Positions 12,745-25,470 of a stretch of 64,000 bases of DNA are shown here, piece after piece (position 1 is the stretch's first letter; each line of letters begins with the position of its first letter). The position numbers and the translations under genes are program-made. A model generated the notes under the pieces. That model was not told the origin of the DNA and ran no database searches. It worked only from the letters and a program-made list of their open reading frames with translations. The stretch comes from Amoebidium appalachense (Eukaryota > Ichthyosporea): contig CAVNZM010000006.1 of assembly GCA_963693365.1 (NCBI GenBank), positions 8,866,001 to 8,930,000 of the forward strand. The letters are read 5' to 3'.

Positions 12745-13251
12745 CCTCTCACACACACCCTCTCTCTACCTCTCCCTCCCTCTCTCTCTCTCTCTCTCCC
12801 CCCCCCCCCCCCCCCCCCTCCCCCCCCTCCCCCCCCCCCCCCCCCCCCCCCCCCCGTGTGTATTTGCACGGGCACCCCTCACTTGGCGCAGTAGATTACC
12901 CTTCACCCTCCTTTTATATGTTTCGATCCCTAAAGCAATTCTTGGACTACAAGCACACATGCACACACACATACATGTACACACAGTCGCACAAATTCAT
13001 GTGCTGGCGCTGCTTCTAAGAGCTTCATCCCATAAACCGTCGGTAAACTGCATACATACGAAAAAGTAACAAAAAAAGGTTTGCTTCTCCCTCCTCCCCC
13101 CCCCCCCCCACACACACACACACACTCCCCTCCCCTCCCTGAGCCTTCCCCCCCCCCCCCCCCCATCCCAAGGTCTTTTTCCAGTGCATACAAACACAAT
13201 CATAAACATCCACCCCCCTTGAATCCCGGATACTACCGTTGTGCACATGTT

Positions 13252-13299
<48 letters not shown>

Positions 13300-14067
13300 A
13301 GGGGGATCGCTCTTTTCCCCCTCTCGCCCCCCTACCCCACATTCCCTCCTCAAAAAGGCGCCCCTGCAAACACAAACCGTAAAAAGTAAAAGAACTAGTT
13401 TGTTTCGTGCCCCTCCAGTCCACCCCTCCCCTCCCCCCCTCCCCCCCCCCCCTCCCCCCCCCAAACACACACCGCGCGCACACACACACCCACACACACA
13501 CACCCTCTCCCTCCCTCCCCCCTGTTCCCTCCCTCCCCCCCCCTCCCCCCTTGCCCATCCCTCTCCCCGTGGCTCTGCATGCCCAATCAGGCTAGCACGC
13601 GACACTGCCAGCACGAACGTTGGGCATCTATAGTAATCTGTGTGGTCATCTGACACGGACACTGTGCCAAATATAACTGGATGTGTGATTAGTGAACGTG
13701 GCATGGTGCAGCCTGTGCAATCTGCCACACCGTAAATCTTTCCTCGGACAGTTCGATTCAAGAATGCACTGCGAGTAGGTCAGGCTGCCAGGTGATTTTT
13801 CTTTCCCCGAGGGAATGATACATAATGGCCACAGGACAGACCTTTGCATCACTTTGGGCAACATTGTCAAGGATAACACAACTGTTAAAGACAGGTACGC
13901 ATGCGGGACACTAGGGTGAAAAAACAACCGGAGAATAATTACAGAGAAGAAGAAACCCCTTAGGAAACACACCCCGCAGTGACTGAGAAAAACCACCAAG
14001 CTATCAGCAACTGACCATTTTGACACCACCCCCCACCCTCTAAACCGTTTCCCTCCGTCAAACGAAA
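10554..14067. other. Repeat-dominated intergenic region
   Basis: Holds poly-G at about 10876-10899, poly-C/CA tracts (11403-11446, 11614-11720), a long homopyrimidine block (listed separately), poly-C at 13251-13299 and poly-C/CA at 13432-13504. The stretch 13560-14040 is ordinary unique-looking DNA with no frame I recognise. Long apparent reading frames here are translations of CA, CT and poly-C repeats. Confidence 0.6.
12130..12855 (+). repeat. Long homopyrimidine (C/T) block
   Basis: About 0.7 kb almost free of purines on this strand, made of (CT)n, CCCT-type runs and poly-C. Interruptions are few, mainly short CA patches at 12170, 12315, 12615 and 12750. The longest pure (CT)n is near 12665-12750. 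Mirror-symmetric pyrimidine tracts of this kind can form triplex DNA. Confidence 0.85.
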
Positions 14068-14768
14068 ATGTTTCTGTCTGCGGCTGTTTTCCTGCTCCTC
14101 CTTACCATGTCCATCTTTGCCCGTCCACACGTCCAGCACAACGGTGCCAAAGGGATTGAGCTCATGCACACAGTGACAGGACTTGGTGGGGAGGGGCCCC
14201 TGGCTGGGCCTGCTCGCAGAGACCTTGGAGGTGACGAGAAACACCAGGTAATGCATGTGCGCACAATAACAGTGACAGATGATTGTTCTCCTTTTAGAGG
14301 CTTTTTTTCCTGGTTACCCTTTTTCCCGGAATTAAGAAAATGGAGGCATCCAAATCAATCCTCTCTGTGCTCCCACATGCATCACAACAGAGTTAAATTT
14401 AACGAATCTACCCCCCCTCCCCCCCCCCCCCCCCCAAAAAAAAAAACACCTTCCCAATTGGATAAAACCACCCAATCCCCCCCCCCCCCCCCCCCCCCCC
14501 CTTCCCAAAAAAAAAAAAAAAAAAAAACACCCCCTTCTCCCCTTCGACCCCAAATTCTTTCCCCTTTGTATACGGAAAAAAAACGAGAGAGAAAGAAAAG
14601 AAAAAGACTGGAAAGAAACCTTCAAAGAGAAGAACGGAAAAAAAGAAAGAAAGAAAGAAAGAAAGAAACTCTGTGATTGGGTGGAACCACCCCCGAATCC
14701 CCCCCCCCCCCCCCCCCCCCCCCTTCAACCCCCCCCCCCCTCCCCCCTCCCCCACCCCCCCTTCAACC

Positions 14769-14802
<34 letters not shown>

Positions 14803-15066
14803 ACCCACCCCGAACTCAACTTCTTTCTTCGTCTTTCCAGTGTCTTCTGTAATTAAATGTATAGTATGGTGTTAGAAGCAACTTGTAGGTTTTCCAGCAA
14901 CTACAATCGGGTTCCGTTACTTTTGTTTCCGTTTGCCCCTATCCCGGCACTTAACTCACGTTTCAAATGATCCCAGGCATACCCCAATGGATATCCTCCT
15001 GAAGTGGTGGCCCCACCCGACCGTGTGAGACGTGATGGCAACTATGACGAGAAACATCAGGTAGCG

Positions 15067-15109
<43 letters not shown>

Positions 15110-15830
15110 AAAAAAAACAACCAACCAAACAAACAAACAAACAAACAAACAAACAAGCAAAAAAAAAAAAAAAAAATGAAAAAAAAAATGAAAAAGGAAG
15201 AAAGGGAAAAAAGAATGAGAGCGAAGCACTTGTTTTTAGAAACGAAAAAAAAGCTGCCGTTTTTGGCATATTCGGGCTTTCCAGCCAGGATTTCTTTTTT
15301 TAACATGTGAATGTCTATCAGTAATGCAATAGGGAGGGCGTGGGGAGAAATTCATCCACATAGATGGCAGAGAAGGGGCGGTGGGCGGAAGGGGTCCCCG
15401 GGGGGGGGGGAGGGGGGGGAGGGGGGGGAGGGGGGGGGGGGGGGGGGGAGGGGGGGAGGGGGGGGGGGGGGTGAAAGGGTGCTGGGTAGACAGAATTCCT
15501 GTAGGCAGTAGCACCAAAAAGTCTCCGCTGTATCGAATGTAGTGTTAAAAAATAAGGTTGTACCTCAAAGTTTTACAACAATTATTGCAATCGGATTCTG
15601 TTCCATCTGTTTCCTTTTGCCCCCGCTCCGGCACGTGATTTATGTTTCATATGATTCCAGGCATACCCTAGGCCCAGTGTTCCTTCTAAAGTCGTGGCCC
15701 CACCCAACCATGTGAGACGTGATGGCAGCTATGACGAGAAACATGAGGTAGTCCCCCCCCCCCCCCCCCCCCCCCCCTCCCCCCCCACCCACCCACGTCA
15801 CCCACCCACCCACCCACCCAACCACCCACC

Positions 15831-15900
<70 letters not shown>

Positions 15901-15909
15901 GTGCGCACG

Positions 15910-15942
<33 letters not shown>

Positions 15943-16046
15943 CCAGACACAATACAAAAAAAACCAAAAGAAAATGGTTCACTAAAAGACCTTGGGGTCT
16001 TCCTGTCTTACATTGTGCATGCCATGATGCGCGTGTCTGAGGATGG

Positions 16047-16081
<35 letters not shown>

Positions 16082-16574
16082 GTTGAGAGGAGAGGAAGGG
16101 GAGGGGGGGGGAAGGGGATGATCATGGGGGTGTTTTTGAGCGAAGGGGGGCAGGTTGCGGGTAGGCGGCTGCAGGGATTGGGGTAGCGGAAAGGAAATCA
16201 GAGAAACATGGATCCACCTACGAAGTCAGTGATGGGCGAGGAACGATCTCAAATTTTCACTCACATGTGAACTTATGTTTGTGGGCCAGGCACATCCTAC
16301 TGGGCTGCCTGTGGTCACGGTGACAGCAGCACAGCATGCACGACGGGATGGCAGCGGTGACAAAAAGAACAACGTAAATCCTCTCCACCCTTCTCCCTTC
16401 CCCCCTTCCCACGCCTCCCTATCTCCCCCCCCCCCCCCCCCCCCCCCCTCCCCTTCCCCCTTCCCTCCCCTCTCCCCGCCCTCACCCTCCTCCCCCCCCC
16501 CCCCCCAAAAAAAAAAAAAAAAAAAAAGCCTCCCCCCCCCCCCCCCCCCCCAGGAGCATCCCCCCCCCCCTCCC

Positions 16575-16605
<31 letters not shown>

Positions 16606-16981
16606 CACCACCAAGAAAAGCCCCTTTGCACACGAACAAATAAATTAGTGAGTAACCCGCTAGAAAGTTGGCAAGGGGAAAGAAAAAAAGAAAGAATGCG
16701 CACAGTACTGAGATCTTTCCTCACCTGTGACTCGCCTGCAAACAATAAGGGGGTGGGGGGGGGTGGGGAGGAGGGCGGAGGAAAAGAGGGGGAGGGGGAG
16801 GGGGGGAAGGGGTGAGGGGGGGGGGGGGGAGGGGGGGGAGGGGAGGGGGGGGGAGAAAGGGGGGAGGGGGGGGCGATGGAGTCTAAGTTTCTGTGCGTCC
16901 ATATGAAAACTCATCTGAAATTGTGTTTGCATATTCCAGGGACGTTCTTCGAGGATTCAAGTGGCGGGTGACACAGCCTGA
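14068..16981 (+). CDS. Secreted exon-repeat protein with dibasic processing sites
   Basis: Five exons, all phase 0: 14068-14247, 14977-15060, 15661-15747, 16290-16373, 16940-16981 (TGA); 158 residues. Exon 1 starts with a clear signal peptide ([18 protein letters not shown]) and ends with a first short repeat. Exons 2-4 are each one 28-29-residue repeat: AYP/AHP at the start, a Pro/Val-rich middle ([18 protein letters not shown]), then RRDGxYDEKH at the end. Every repeat has Arg-Arg preceded by Ala or Val (PARR, RVRR, HVRR, HARR), followed by Asp. This layout fits a precursor cut by a Kex2/furin-type protease into similar peptides, or a repetitive secreted protein. I do not recognise a family. 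The five-residue DEKHQ/E core is lost in the last repeat (DKKNN). Confidence 0.65.
14881..15747 (+). repeat. Exon-plus-intron-end duplication in the secreted repeat gene
   Basis: The 90 or so bases ahead of exon 2 (14884-14976) and ahead of exon 3 (15565-15660) are clearly related: shared caatcggrttcygtt, tttccktttgccccy, cggcac and the cattccag-type acceptor. The duplication therefore copied intron 3' ends together with the exons. Confidence 0.75.
15833..15896. repeat. (CA)n microsatellite
   Basis: About 32 CA units just downstream of the exon 3 donor of the secreted repeat gene, preceded by poly-C and CCCA repeats and followed by CACG variants. Confidence 0.95.
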
Positions 16982-17859
16982 GGGGTGATCGAGTGAACAG
17001 TCAACATACGTCATAGTATTCGATAGGGTGTTGGATACAGCTACCGTGCTTGGGCCCTGCTGTCTGCATGTTCAGCAGGCAGTGCCTGCACACACATCAA
17101 CTAATAGATGGCTTATTTTTAACGCAATGTCTACCTTGTGCTCTTTGCAGGTGCAGCATCTGAGCGTTTGTGCTCTTTGACCACTAGTAAACGAAAGGCA
17201 TATATTATAGTGACTACGAAGAACTATAACTGTACACCGTCAACCGTGCCATGTCCGACATCCTGTTCCGCAATTGAGTATGCTTTTCAAGTTCATATAT
17301 TTACATATTTGTTGCCAATGGTATATTCATGAAGTTGTTGTGCAGCGTAGAACTTAGCCAAGGCGGCCCAGCAGTGCTAATAATGGGTGTGGGGGGAGGG
17401 TGCATGCAGATGAGACTTAAACGGTAGGTCACAGATGTCAAGGGGAAGGGCCGGGGGGAGGAAAGGGGAGGGGGGGGGGGGGGGGGGGGGGCGGGAGATG
17501 GAGCGGGGAGGGTGGGGATGGGGGGGGGGGGGAGGGGGGGTGGAGAGGGGTGTAACATGTGCTCATATTCATCGGTGTAGATGTTGTCTCCGTGACCGTG
17601 TATATGTGTGTATTATGTGTGTGTACACGCGAGTGCGCATCTGTGATCCCACAGCTTTTTGGCATTGCAAGTGCACTTAACCCGTCCCCCCTCCCCCCTC
17701 CCCCCTCCCCCCTCCCCCCTCCCCCCCCTCCCCCCCCTCCCCCCCCCCCCCCCCAAAAAAAAAAAAAAAAAAAAAAGAAAGAAAGAAAGAAAAAAAAAAA
17801 AAGAAACTTACTTTTATAATAAGAAAACGAAAGCTTATTTTGAAAGGCTTTATCTCTGG

Positions 17860-18312
17860 GGGTCTTAATCCAGAAATACTTGCAATGGTGCCCAGGCCTA
17901 GGGGTCCCAATCTAGAAAAATACTTGGTACCAGGTGGGGTCCCATTTCATACATATTTAGTACCGGGGGTCCCAATCCGGAAATATGTACTTGGTCCCCG
18001 GGCCCAAGGATCCTTTAAAAAACACTTGGTCCCCGGGAAATGATTGGTCCAAATCCAGAAATAATTGGTCCCGGGGGAAGGGGGGAGGGGGGGAGAGGGG
18101 GAGGGGGGAGGGGGTGTTCCAATCCAGAAACAGTTGGCCGGCAGCGGGGAGCTGGGGGAGGGGGTGGGCGCAGAAATACAGTTGGTCCCCGAGAGACCTG
18201 GGGGAGGGAAGAGGGCGAGGGGGAGGGGGAGGGGGAGGGGGAGGGGGAAGGGAGAACCTTTGAAGAGGGGAGGAGGTCCTTTACCCAGAAATAGTTGGTA
18301 CCCACCGCCTCT
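17860..18312 (+). repeat. Degenerate tandem repeat, cccaatccagaaatacttggtcccc type
   Basis: Six or so diverged copies of ggtcccaatccagaaat followed by acttggtacc/ccgg, spaced 35-70 bp, partly separated by (GGGGGA)n. Copies lie near 17868, 17908, 17968, 18048, 18118, 18172 and 18290. Confidence 0.7.
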
Positions 18313-18919
18313 AAGGCCTTGCTATATCTCATAATATACAATATATAATTAACCTAGCCAACGGACTACATGTAATCAAGCTTCCGGGTATACAGGGAGC
18401 CCGGCCAGATCTGAGCCGAGTATTGGGCTTTAATTTAGCTATGGCCAGGTCAAAGCGAGCCTCGGGTGCACCGCTGGATTAAGATTCGTCGCCCAAGCAG
18501 ATTTATGTTGTGGCTCAAACCCATCACTATTTGCATGGAACACGGTGTTGCTTTTTCTTGAATGAAATTCCAAGAATTTTGAACGGCATACACGTAGATA
18601 ACCGTTCCCGTGATGGGCTGACATGTGGACACACTACTTGACCACAAACAGACCAGCCATTTGCACCAAAATTACAATATAAATTTGACGATATACTGAG
18701 ATTCTATGCTTACACTTCACCGCTTTGTACTCGTGTTCCCCACGGGGGCATGTATTTAGGCACAAAAAGGCTTGGGCCTTCTAGGAAAGCCGACATTCCA
18801 TGCTCCCATCTACTTACGAGGGATTTTGACCAGGTTCGTGGGTTTGTATGCCTGTGTGGCGTGCGTGTGCGTGCGTATGCGTGGGTACACGTGTGCTTGG
18901 GTGTGTGTGCGTGCGTGTG

Positions 18920-18964
<45 letters not shown>

Positions 18965-19004
18965 CTGCATGCAAATTCGCTTTTCGGTAAACAACTTACC
19001 AGGA

Positions 19005-19245
19005 ATCTAATCAAGTTCAGGTCAGTAGCGACTAAAGACTAGCCACAACTACACCAATGGGAATTTAATCGGTTCTCAGATCAAAAGCAACTGAATACTA
19101 AAAGGCCACATCAACTCCATCTAATCGGGTGTAGATCACAAGCAACTAAAGATTAGCCCCAAACCACTCCAAAGAGCACCCAAATCGAGTTCCGATCACA
19201 AACAACTAAAGATTAGGCAAAACCAGATAAAGACCGGCTGGGATG
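19005..19245 (+). repeat. About 60 bp degenerate tandem repeat, four copies
   Basis: Unit approximates aatcgagttcagatcacaa, then gcaactaaagattagccaca and accactccaa; copies begin near 19007, 19068, 19122 and 19183. A related fragment (atcgaatacagatcacaagg) occurs at about 48545, so the unit may be dispersed. Confidence 0.7.
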
Positions 19246-20686
19246 CACTCATACTGACCACACATGCTTCCACATGCCACACGCATTATGTGTGTGCACA
19301 AGTGCGTTTGCTTGTTGGTATGCAAGCATAGGTCTGACCACATATTACGATATGGTGCTCGTCACGTACAAACGAAAGGATGTGGCTTACACCATCGACA
19401 CTCCGACCACGTGATTCGGTGTGCATGTGTGTGTGGGTGTAGGTGTGTATATCCCTAAACATGCACGGGTGTATGTGTGTGCGTCAAGTGTATAAATATG
19501 TGTGTGTTTCTAGTTACTGTCAACATGTATGTGTGTGTATTGGGGTTCAAATCCATCACTGTAGTGGGGGTTGTGCCGGGTGCTTTGGTTTGATGGGTGT
19601 CCCAGTGGGCCTCCTGCCGCTACCAGACGGCCCGGGCCCCGGCACCCCCTCTCCACGTAGTGTCTGCTGGGGCTTCGCCTCCCTTTTCGATGGTGTTCCA
19701 CCTCCTTCTGCCCCTCCCTTCTCCACCCTTTTCTCCCCGCCTTCCGCATTCGTTCTTTGGCGGCTTCCGGGGGGAACATAGGGTGCAAACCCCCCGCGCA
19801 CGAATTTGATGTCTCCTATACGATGTGCCGGTGTACCGCTACCGTGGCTTGACCCTTCGTCCCTTTGGGTGGCAGGTGCACGTGACCCATTGCCTGATTT
19901 GGGCGGGCGTGGGCGGTTCTGATTGGTAGAAGGGGTCCCGTGGACCTCATCTGATTGGTGTGTTGTATCCGTGTGCGTTGATGAGGCCTGGCCATTGGCT
20001 CTATTGTTGCCCCCCCTTGCTTGGTTGCGTTTTGGTGTTGCATGGTGTGAGTTGTCCCTGTGATCACCCCCATGTGCCTGCGTGCGAGGTGCAGTATTTT
20101 GGCCATCGTGTGGTCTGTCTGTTGGGGGCAGTCTGTGCCGTGAGCCCCCCCAGCCGGGGTAAAGGCAGACCTTTGAGCTCTACGGTGGCTTGGGGGGGTG
20201 CTTGGCCCGGGGCTGACTGATATTTCATGTGTGTCCTCCTGTGTGCACAAACCATGTGCTGTCAGGTTTAAAGCTTTATGCGAACCCCCCTCCACCCCCC
20301 CCCCCCCCCCCAACCCGCTCAATTCCTACCCCCCCCCCCCCCTCCCCCCCCCCCCCCCCGCCCCGGGGCCTCATCCCAACCCGCCCCACCTTACCCCACC
20401 CACCTCCACCATGGCGCGCACATACAAACAAGTACATTCCCTAGAATATACGCTACTTGGGAGAGGGACAATGCAGCAATAATGTTGTGTCTGTGTGGGT
20501 GGGGCCATGGCAAGGTGCTGAGAAAAAAACTCGGGAGATAGGGGGATTAGAACGTATCATCAGGGAGGAAGTACGAATTTAGAATCGACAATTGTACTGT
20601 AGGCGTGCAAAAAGAGCAACTGCAACCCCCCCCCCCCCCCCTCCTCTTCTTCCGGGGGGCCCCTGCTAAAACACGAACATGGGAGC

Positions 20687-20688
<2 letters not shown>

Positions 20689-20735
<47 letters not shown>

Positions 20736-20737
20736 AC

Positions 20738-20785
<48 letters not shown>
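20689..20785. repeat. (CA)n microsatellite
   Basis: Nearly pure CA repeat with one interruption near 20733, followed by CG/CA variants. Confidence 0.95.
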
Positions 20786-20787
<2 letters not shown>

Positions 20788-21389
20788 GCGCGTGCGCGCG
20801 CACACACACACAAACACACGGACGCACGCATGTGCGCGCACTCACACAACATCCGTTCGGGAAAAAAAGGGCCAGGGCCGGGGAGCACCCTGAAAGCATG
20901 AGAGGAATGAAGTGTTTGGTGTATAGGTAGTCACTGTGGTGATGGAGGTTATGGGGTGTTCACTGGTGGTTCAGGAGTCCGTATGTGCGTGGAAGGGAGG
21001 GAAGGGTGGATGGTGGCAGGTAAGCAGTGCAGCACCTTATTGTGGGGGGTGTCTCGGTGTGGGGTGCCGGGAGTGGCATAGGGACCCCTGCGACGGGGTG
21101 TTGTGTTTCTGTCGTCATGTTCATGGCCCCGCCAGTCACTCCGCCCATGACCCTGTGAGTGTGCAACATGTACGGCTCAGATTTCAACACATACGGATGG
21201 AAGCAAAAGGACTCACAACAGAGATGCAGCAACGGTTATTTCTTGCACTGAACATTCAAATGTGTTACGAGCAAAAGCCAATAGATGGTGTGTGCATAAA
21301 TGGGGAAAAACAATGAGGAAAAACACAGTGCAATTCAGTGCAAAGAAACAGAGGGGGCAAGCAGTCAAGGGGGCACGGGGCCAGAGGCC

Positions 21390-21395
21390 TTTATT
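21390..21395 (-). promoter_or_regulatory. Possible poly(A) signal AATAAA of the uridylyltransferase gene
   Basis: AATAAA on the minus strand, about 240 bp past the stop codon at 21634-21636. It is the first such hexamer I see downstream. Confidence 0.4.
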
Positions 21396-21633
21396 GCAGC
21401 ACCTGTGGGCTGCACCGCTGCCCCAGAAATATCTTACATGTGGCAATATATGCCCAGGCTTAAGATATGGCTGCCTGCCTTCGTCCCAACCCATATTCGT
21501 ACTAGACAAATAATGTCAGGGTGTATGACCACGACACTTTACTGAGATTCCTAAAGAAATATGGATCATTCTTGCTTGAAGTTTCAACCTTGACCATACG
21601 TGAAGGTGATATTCCCTGACTCGAAATTACGCA

Positions 21634-22111
21634 CTATCGTGGGGGACCATAAATCCCGTAAGTTGTTGGTCGTGTTTGCTGTGTGCCATACTGACCCATT
21701 ACATGCTGGGGATATGTGCCATAACCTCGTGGTGTGTTGATATTTTGGGGTCGGGGGATACCATAACCCACCGCTGCATGTGGTCGTGCATATGTGTTGA
21801 TGTTTTGGTTGATGTTTTGGTGGGGTAAGATAATAGGTGGGTTGGCAGGAGGTGTGGTGTATGCACGGTACTGTGACATGTGTTGTGTGTGTGGCTGTTG
21901 GTAGGGGGCATAGTGGTTTCTGGGTGGCTGGGGCCCAGGGCGGGCCAGCAGGCCAGGCTGCATGCCCACACTGACCTGTGCCCGGCCGGGTGTGCCTGGC
22001 AGGGGGTGAAGGAGTGGCCCAGTAGACCTGGGGTTGGAGGTGGTCAGATATGGGCATATAGCAGTTGGTATGTAGGGATAACGGTGGTGTGGGTCTTATG
22101 TGTGTGTGTGT

Positions 22112-22142
<31 letters not shown>

Positions 22143-22743
22143 GGAGGGGGGGGGGGGGGTTTGAATGCGTCAAAAAGTACGAAGTACACAGGAACAAACG
22201 GATAACACGATGCAGAATGCAGGGGGGGGGGGGGGGGGGGAAGGGGGGGGGGATGGGCATGGGCTGACATGGAGATTTTCAATGAGTTGCTTATGTGGAG
22301 ATCGGAATAGCTATCGTAAGAATGAAGAGTGCGTATGGTAGAGCTGGTGCATGCAACTGTGTACGTGTGCGTTTTGGGCAGTGGGATGGGGGGTAGCTAC
22401 CTGTTGGCCATGGGTGGCTGCATGGGCAGATGGATGGGCTGGCCCTGTCATTAGGTGCAACGGTCAGTAAGAGGCACACACACGTACACACACACACACA
22501 CACACACAGACACACACACACGCACACACACACAGACACACACAGTTGGCATTGTTGGTAATAGTGACTTTTTCGAAGCAAAAGTACAAGGAGCAGAGGT
22601 ACCGTTGGGGGAGGGGGGGGGGGAGGGGGTTGTTATCAACGTGAAAGAAAAAAAAACATCGTGCCTCCAAGTAGAAGAGGAGAAAAGGACAAAATCTGGG
22701 GAGGGTGGGGTGAGGAGGGTGTGGAACTGGGGGGAGAGGGGGC

Positions 22744-22783
<40 letters not shown>

Positions 22784-23451
22784 ACCGGGTTCATTTGAGG
22801 CATGCCACGATAGCCGTAACGACCCTGAGGGAGCAAAGAATATGAGTGTAGAACACATTAGCAGTGGTAGTATGTTATTTAGTGGGGTCACAGGGAGACA
22901 CCACATGCACGGGAGCGTGTGCTAGATGCACCTAAGCAATGGTCATGTTGAGCTGGCCGTGTGCCTTAACACACAACTAGCAGTCATGTTTTGCCTCGTA
23001 CCCACAAAGTACATGATTGGCTAGTACCTGCCGAAGTAGAGGGGCGTTGGGGCTTGTGTCGCCGAAGGTCTCACTTATCAAAAACGGACATAGAAGAGGA
23101 GATTGATATTGAGATAAAGATGGGCTTTTTGGGGGGGAGGGGGGGGGGGGGGGGGGGCAAGAGGGAACCTAAGGATACGCACCATAGGACAATCTCTGGA
23201 CAGATGGCCCGGCTGGCCGCACCTGAGACCCCATGGCACACAGTCAGTCCCCAGTGTCTTCCGCACACACACCTCCGGCATCACCAGCACCCGTGGCAAG
23301 CTATCAAACAAACATTGCTCCATCCCCTACTCCTTACCTCCCCTCCTCCCCCCCCTCCCCGCCCCCACCCACACACACATACACACACATGCCTCAAAAA
23401 AAAAAAAAAAAAAAAAAAGCCACGATCACTTCTCCAAGCTCCAGTCAAACC

Positions 23452-23483
<32 letters not shown>

Positions 23484-23531
23484 AAAAAAACAAAAAAAAA
23501 CAAAAAAAAACAAAAAACAAAAAAACAAAAA

Positions 23532-23569
<38 letters not shown>

Positions 23570-24684
23570 ACCATCACCACCACAACCCACCCACCCACCG
23601 CCACCACACGCACACTAGCACCAGCACACAGGCGCGCGCACACACACAGACCTGTGGCAGGTGCGTGTGTCCTCCCTGGGCTGGGCCTTGCACTCACGGG
23701 ACCAGTGCCCAAACTGCCCACAGCGGTTGCAGGCCCCCCGGTCCTTGCTCGGTGGCTCCTGCAATGACACGGTCAGTGAAAGTACATGCAAGGCAACAAC
23801 GGGTGTGGATAGTTTAGGGTCTGAATGCATGGGTATGGTTGGATGGTACGGATATCGGACCTACAGCATACCCCCCCCCCCCCCCCCCCCCCTCCCCCCA
23901 CCACCACCACATTCACACACACACCCTTGCCCCCAACATACACATACACTAAGGGCAAAGAAGGACCCCCCCCCCCCCACCCCCCGGACTTGAGTGCACC
24001 CAAATACGTAGGGAGAGCCATTTAATAGTCGGGTTTCCGCAGTTTCCTTATCTGGGTAATCCGATCAAGCCGATTTCGGTCGAAGCCAACAACAAATACG
24101 CACCGGGCAGTCTCTCAGCTGGTGCCCTGTAGCGCCACAGTTGATGCAGCAGCTGCCAAAGCCAAGGGGGCAGTCCTTAAGGGTGTGATCCTTGGCCCCG
24201 CACGTCATGCACGACTTGTCGATGGCCTGCACGTTTGAAATTTAGTGTTTATTGCTGGGATGGGGGGATGTGGATTGCGTGGACATAGTGGTGTGTTATT
24301 TTCCCCGTCCTTGCTCTCTCGCAAGATTTGTTTATTCGTGTTCGTGTCTCCCCTATGGAAGTGTTTTACTGACGGAGCTGATAGAACAAAAGGAAAGCAA
24401 ACGCATATTGCAGAATCCACAAACACACACTGTGCAATTTAATGTTGCAGCATTGATGCATGTCACAATCAAGGAATACACGACCCCTTCACACACACCT
24501 TGATATCTGGCCGTGGCTGGCACACCACCTCCAAGAACTTGCCCCCTTGCAGCAGTTCGTGTGCTCTTTCGAATTCGCTAATAATCAGCATCTGTGTGTG
24601 GTATATATGTTAGGATTAGTGCTTGTGACTGGGGTGCGATCACCGCGTGTTAGCAGGAGAGAAATGAAACAAGGACATTTTTTT

Positions 24685-24715
<31 letters not shown>

Positions 24716-25431
24716 AGGCGGAGATGAACAAAAAGAACTTGATAGGGGCAAAGGTGCAGCCAAACGAACGAACAAATAAAGGCAGCCTCTGCCACCCAAA
24801 AAAAAACAACCACCAATCAAATAAACAAAATAAAAATATGTCGACCACGGCAGGACTCGAACCTGCAATCTCCTGATCCGTAGTCAGATGCCTTATCCAT
24901 TTGGCCACGCGGCCGTCGACATATATGATCATTACCCGCTGGCCCTCGGCCAGGGTATGCAAACAGCATTATGGGCACCCTTTGTCTCCACCTTGGTTCT
25001 TACGACGGACCCTCACTCGCACCAGATTGAGCAAAACACAATCCGATGACGTTAAAATCAGGAGGGAACGGTTCGATCCCCGAGCGAAATAAAGAAGCCG
25101 TTAGGCCCCTATAGCGGGGGTGGGGGTGGGGGGGCTGCATCCCCACCATTTAGTAATGGCCCAGACACACGTAGGGTTATAGTTACTGGTTTTATGCTTT
25201 CAACCTGGTTGTAAATTATAAAATACTGTGCTTTCTAGCGGTTTATGTGAGCGATCTCCATATACCTAGGGGCCTCTGTCGTACGGACCTATCCCTCTGT
25301 GTAGGAATCACACGTACAAAGCCAGACCACTCGTTGTATAGTGATGGCTGGTAGTTTATAGAGTCAAAACTTGAGGCCCCATTAAATATTCTTGTGTTCG
25401 AGCAGTGAAACCCAAAGGGCACAAAAAACTA

Positions 25432-25470
<39 letters not shown>

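Larger units (their letters stand above)
16982..21633. other. Intergenic region, repeats and no firm gene
   Basis: Holds poly-G blocks (17470-17555), a (CCCCCCT)n to poly-C to poly-A compound run at 17685-17776, two degenerate tandem arrays (listed separately), a GT tract at 18925-18959, a GC-box/CCAAT-rich patch near 19910-20000 and (CA)n at 20689-20785. The 20960-21180 segment reads proline/methionine-rich on the minus strand, behind an acceptor-like site at about 21165. It could be a further 3' exon of the uridylyltransferase gene, but I cannot support it. Confidence 0.5.

Noticed and set aside
12107-13069. 320-codon Pro/Ser/Leu-rich open frame
   Set aside because: Comes from C/T repeats, with no motif, splice context or start support; the homopyrimidine strand is open in all frames.
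19816-20322. 168-codon open frame on the minus strand
   Set aside because: No recognisable domain, biased composition and no splice or context support; could be chance in GC-rich DNA.
25040-25090. B-box-like ggttcgatcccc near 25072
   Set aside because: No matching acceptor, D or anticodon arms could be found around it.
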